Shown piece by piece: positions 45,401 through 51,400 of a stretch of 64,000 nucleotides of DNA. The notes below the pieces were generated by a model. That model ran no database searches, was not told where the DNA came from, and saw only the letters and a list, made by a program, of their open reading frames with translations. The translations under genes and the position numbers were made by a program. The stretch's first letter is position 1. Every line of letters begins with the position of its first letter. The DNA comes from Candidatus Opimibacter skivensis (GTDB taxonomy: Bacteria; Bacteroidota; Bacteroidia; Chitinophagales; Saprospiraceae): positions 434,001-498,000 of the forward strand of contig JADKGY010000008.1 of assembly GCA_016722045.1 (NCBI GenBank), given 5' to 3'.

Positions 45401-48400
45401 ATTCCACCACAACAGCCACATCAAGTGAAGGTGTGTTTGAAAATGCTACAAACCAGGGCAATGCATCAGATGCATGTGGTATTACATCAGTATCTTATAT
45501 TGACGTTGCTACAGGGACATGTCCGACAATAGTAACACGAACATGGACGATAAGTGATGTATGCGGAAATACATCAACATGCAATCAAACCATCAATGTA
45601 AATGATACAACCAGTCCAACAATAGTATCATGCGCGGTGTCAAGGACAATAGAGGGATGCAGTGTAGAAGCGATCACTGATCCTGTATATTCTGTCTTAC
45701 CTGCAATATCAAGTGAAGCTGTATTTGAAAATGAGACAAACCAGGGCAATGCATCGGATGCATGTGGTATTACATCAGTAACCTATATTGATGTTGCTAC
45801 AGGAACATGTCCGACAATAGTAACAAGAACATGGACGATAAGTGATGCATGCGGAAATACATCATCATGTAATCAGACGATCAATGTAAATGATACGACT
45901 CATCCGACAATTATAGCATGCGCTGTGTCAAGAACAATAGAGGGATGCAATACGAGCGCGATTACAGATCCTGTATATTCCACCACATCAGCCACATCAA
46001 GTGAAGGTGTATTTGAAAATGCTACTAACCAAGGGAATGCATCGGATGCATGTGGTATTACATCAGTAACTTATATTGATGTTGCTACAGGAACATGTCC
46101 TACAGTAGTAACAAGAACATGGACAATAAGTGATGCATGCGGAAACACATCAACATGTAATCAGACGATCACTGTAAATGATACGACACATCCGACAATC
46201 GGAGCATGCGCTGTGTCAAGAACAATAGAGGGATGCAATACGAGCGCGATTGCAGATCCTGTATATTCCACCACAACAGCCACATCAAGTGAAGGTGTAT
46301 TTGAAAATGCTACTAACCAAGGGAATGCATCGGATGCATGTGGTATTACATCAGTAACCTATATTGATGTTGCTACAGGAACATGTCCTACAGTAGTAAC
46401 ACGAACATGGACGATAAGTGATGCATGCGGAAATACATCAACATGTAATCAGACGATAAACGTAAATGATACAACCAGTCCAACAATAGTATCATGTGCG
46501 GTGTCAAGAACAATAGAGGGATGCAATACGAGTGCGATTACAGATCCTGTATATTCCACCACAACAGCCACATCAAGCGAAGTTGTGTTTGAAAATGCCA
46601 TAAACCAGGGCAATGCATCGGATGCATGTGGTATTACATCAGTAACTTATATTGATGTTGCTACAGGAACATGTCCGACAATAGTAACAAGAACGTGGGC
46701 GATAAGCGATGCATGCGGAAACACATCAACATGTAATCAAACCATCACTGTAAATGATACGACGCATCCGACAATTGTAGCATGCGCTGTGTCAAGAACA
46801 ATAGAGGGATGCAATACGAGCGCGATTACAGATCCTGTATATTCCACCACAACAGCCACATCAAGCGAAGTTGTGTTTGAAAATGCTACAAACCAGGGCA
46901 ATTCATCAGATGCATGTGGAATTACATCAGTAACCTATATTGATGTTGCTACAGGAACATGTCCGACAATAGTAACACGAACATGGACGATAAGTGATGC
47001 ATGCGGAAACACATCAACATGTAATCAGACGATCAATGTAAATGATACGACGCATCCGACAATCGGAGCATGCGCTGTGACCAGAACCATTGAAGGATGC
47101 AATACCGGTGCAATTACAAATCCTGTGTATTCCACCACAACAGCCACATCAAGTGAAGGTGTATTTGAAAATGCCATAAACCAGGGCAATGCATCGGATG
47201 CATGTGGTATTACATCAGTATCTTATATTGACGTTGCTACAGGAACATGTCCTACAGTAGTAACACGAACATGGACGATAAGTGATGCATGCGGAAATAC
47301 ATCGACATGTAATCAGACGATAAGTGTAAATGATACGACGCATCCTACAATTGTTGCATGCGCTGTACCGAGAACCATTGAAGGATGCAATACCGGTGCA
47401 ATTACAAATCCTGTGTATTCCACCATAACAGCCACATCAAGCGAAGGTGTATTTGAAAATAGTACTAACCAGGGCAATGCATCGGATGCATGTGGTATTA
47501 CATCAGTAACTTATATTGACGTTGCTACAGGAACATGTCCGACAATAGTAATAAGAACATGGACGATAAGTGATGCATGCGGAAATACATCAACATGTAA
47601 TCAGACGATAAACGTAAATGATACGACCCATCCGACAATTGCAGCATGCGCTGTGTCAAGAACAATAGAGGGATGCAATACGAGCGCGATTACAGATCCT
47701 GTATTTTCCACCACGACAGCCACATCAAGTGAAGGTGTATTTGAAAATGCTACAAACCAGGGCAATGCATCGGATGCATGTGGAATTACATCAGTAACTT
47801 ATATTGACGTTGCTACAGGAACATGTCCGACAGTAGTAACACGAACATGGACAATAAGTGATGCATGCGGAAACACATCAACATGCATTCAAACCATCAA
47901 TGTAAGTGATACCACTCATCCGACAATCGGAGCATGCGCTGTGCCGAGAACCATTGAAGGATGCAATACGGGAGCAATTACGGGTCCTGCATATTCTGTA
48001 TTGACTGTAATATCGAGTGAAGCTGTATTTGAGAATGCTACTAACCAGGGCAATACTTCAGATGCATGTGGTATTACATCAGTAACTTATATTGATGTTG
48101 CTACAGGAACATGTCCTACAGTAGTAACACGAACATGGACGATAAGTGATGCATGCGGAAATACATCAACATGTAATCAAACGATCACTGTAAATGATAC
48201 GACACATCCGACAATTGTAGCATGTGCTGTGTCAAGAACAATAGAGGGATGCAATACGAGCGCGATTACAGATCCTGTATATTCCACCACAATAGCCACA
48301 TCAAGTGAAGGTGTATTTGAAAATGCTACTAACCAAGGGAATGCATCGGATGCATGTGGTATTACATCAGTAACCTATATTGATGTTGCTACAGGAACAT

Positions 48401-51400
48401 GTCCGACAATAGTAACACGAACATGGACAATAAGTGATGCATGCGGAAATACATCAACATGTAATCAGACGATAAGCGTAAATGATACAACTAGTCCAAC
48501 AATAGTATCATGTGCAGTAACAAGAACGATAGAGGGATGCAGTGTAGAAGCGATCACTGATCCTGTATATTCTGTCTTACCTGCAATATCAAGTGAAGCT
48601 GTTTTTGAAAATGAGACAAACCTTGGAAATGCCACTGATGCTTGTGGTATCACTGCAGTATTCTATATAGATGTATCAGCAGGGACTTGTCCGACAGTAG
48701 TAACACGGACCTGGATAGTACGGGATGCGTGTGGAAATCTGTCAACATGCAACCAGACGATCAATGTAAATGATACGACGCATCCGACAATCGGAGCATG
48801 CGCTGTGACCAGAACCATTGAAGGATGCAATACCGGTGCAATTACAAATCCTGTATTTTCCACCACGACAGCCACATCAAGTGAAGGTGTATTTGAAAAT
48901 GCTACAAACCAGGGCAATGCATCGGATGCATGTGGAATTACATCAGTAACCTATATTGATGTTGCCACAGGAACATGTCCGACAATAGTAACACGAACAT
49001 GGACGATAAGTGATGCATGCGGAAACACATCAACATGTAATCAGACGATCAATGTAAATGATACGACGCATCCTACAATTGTAGCATGCGCTGTACCGAG
49101 AACCATTGAAGGATGCAATACCGGTGCAATTACAAATCCTGTATTTTCCACCACTACAGCCGTATCAAGTGAAGGTGTATTTGAAAATGCCATAAACCAG
49201 GGCAATGCATCAGATGCATGTGGAATTACTGCAGTAACCTATATTGATGTTGCTACAGGAACATGTCCTACAATAGTAACACGAACATGGACGATAAGTG
49301 ATGCATGCGGAAACACATCAACATGTAATCAGACGATCAATGTAAATGATACGACACATCCGACAATTGTAGCATGCGCTGTGTCAAGAACAATAGAGGG
49401 ATGCAATACGAGTGCAATTACGGGTCCTGCATATTCTGTATTGACTGTAATTTCGAGTGAAGCTGTATTTGAGAATGCTACTAACCAGGGCAATACTTCG
49501 GATGCATGTGGTATTACATCAGTAACTTATATTGACGTTGCTACAGGAACATGTCCGACAATAGTAACACGAACATGGACGATAAGTGATGCATGCGGAA
49601 ATACATCAACATGTAATCAGTCGATAAACGTAAATGATACAACCAGTCCAATAATAGTATCATGCGCTGTGACCAGAACCATTGAAGGATGCAATACCGG
49701 TGCAATTACAAATCCTGTGTATTCCACCACAACAGCCACATCAAGCGAAGTTGTGTTTGAAAATGCCATAAACCAAGGCAATGCATCAGATGCATGTGGA
49801 ATTACTGCAGTAACCTATATTGACGTTGCTACAGGAACATGTCCAACAGTAGTAACAAGAACATGGACGATAAGTGATGCATGCGGAAACACATCAACAT
49901 GCAATCAAACCATCAATGTAAATGATACGACGCATCCTTCAATTGTAGCATGCGCTGTGTCAAGAACAATAGAGGGATGCAATACGAGTGCGATTACTGA
50001 TCCTGTATATTCAACCACAACAGCCACATCAAGTGAAGGTGTATTTGAAAATGCTACAAACCAGGGCAATGCATCGGATGCATGTGGTATTACATTAGTA
50101 ACCTATATTGACCTTGCCACAGGAACATGTCCAACATTAGTAACAAGAACATGGACGATAAGTGACGCATGCGGAAATACATCGACATGTAATCAGACGA
50201 TAAGTGTAAATGATACAACCAGTCCAGCAATAGTATCATGTGCAGTGACAAGGACTATTGAAGGCTGTAATGTTGAAGCTATTTCAGATCCACCATATTC
50301 TTCTGATGTTGCTATATCAAGCGAACTGGTATTTGAAGACGAAATTAATGGTGGAAGTACATCTGATGCTTGCGGTATTACCTCAGTCTTCTATTCAGAC
50401 ATTGCAGCAGGTACATGCCCAACCATCGTCACAAGGACATGGGTCATACAGGACGCATGTGGTAATTCTGCTACATGTATTCAGACAATTAGTATAAATG
50501 ATACGACCTCACCGGAAATTGTTGCCTGCGCCATGACAAGAACGATTGAAGGGTGTGATATAGCAGTGATTACAGAGCCTCCATATTCTTCTACAAATGC
50601 TTTATCAAGTGAGGAGTTTTTTGAAAATGAGACCAACGGTGGTATCGTTTCAGATGCGTGTGGCATTACTTCGGTGACGTATATTGATGTATCCGGAGGG
50701 ACGTGTCCAACAGTTGTGACGAGAACATGGACGATTAGTGACGCTTGCGGTAATACATCAACGTGTATTCAGACGATCAGTATTAATGATACGACGAGTC
50801 CGACAATTACAGCATGTGCGCAAACCAGAATATTGGAAGGCTGCAGTGTTGAGGATATCACAGATCCACCATATTCTTCAGAATTGACTTTGTCAAGCGA
50901 GATTGTATTTGAAGATGAAATCAATGGAGGAAATGCATCGGATGCGTGTGGTATTACATCAGTCTCATATATTGATGTATCAATAGGCACATGTCCAACG
51001 ATTGTAACACGTACATGGATTATTGGTGATGCTTGTGGAAACACATCGACATGTAATCAGATGATCAGCATAAATGATACTACTGCGCCGGAAATAATGT
51101 CATGTGCAATATCACGAACAATTGAAGGATGCAATGTTGACGTTGTTACTGATCCTCCATATTCTGCCACAATTACCCTTTCAAGTGAAGAGATGTTTGA
51201 AAGTGAAACGAATGGTGGCAGCGTATTTGATGCGTGTGGCATTACTTTAGTGACGTATATTGATGAAGCAGCAGGGACCTGCCCGACTATTGTGACACGT
51301 ACATGGACGATAAGCGACGCATGTGGAAATACATCGACATGTAACCAGACAATTAGCATAAATGATACGACTCTTCCGGAGGTAATAACATGCGCTGCAA

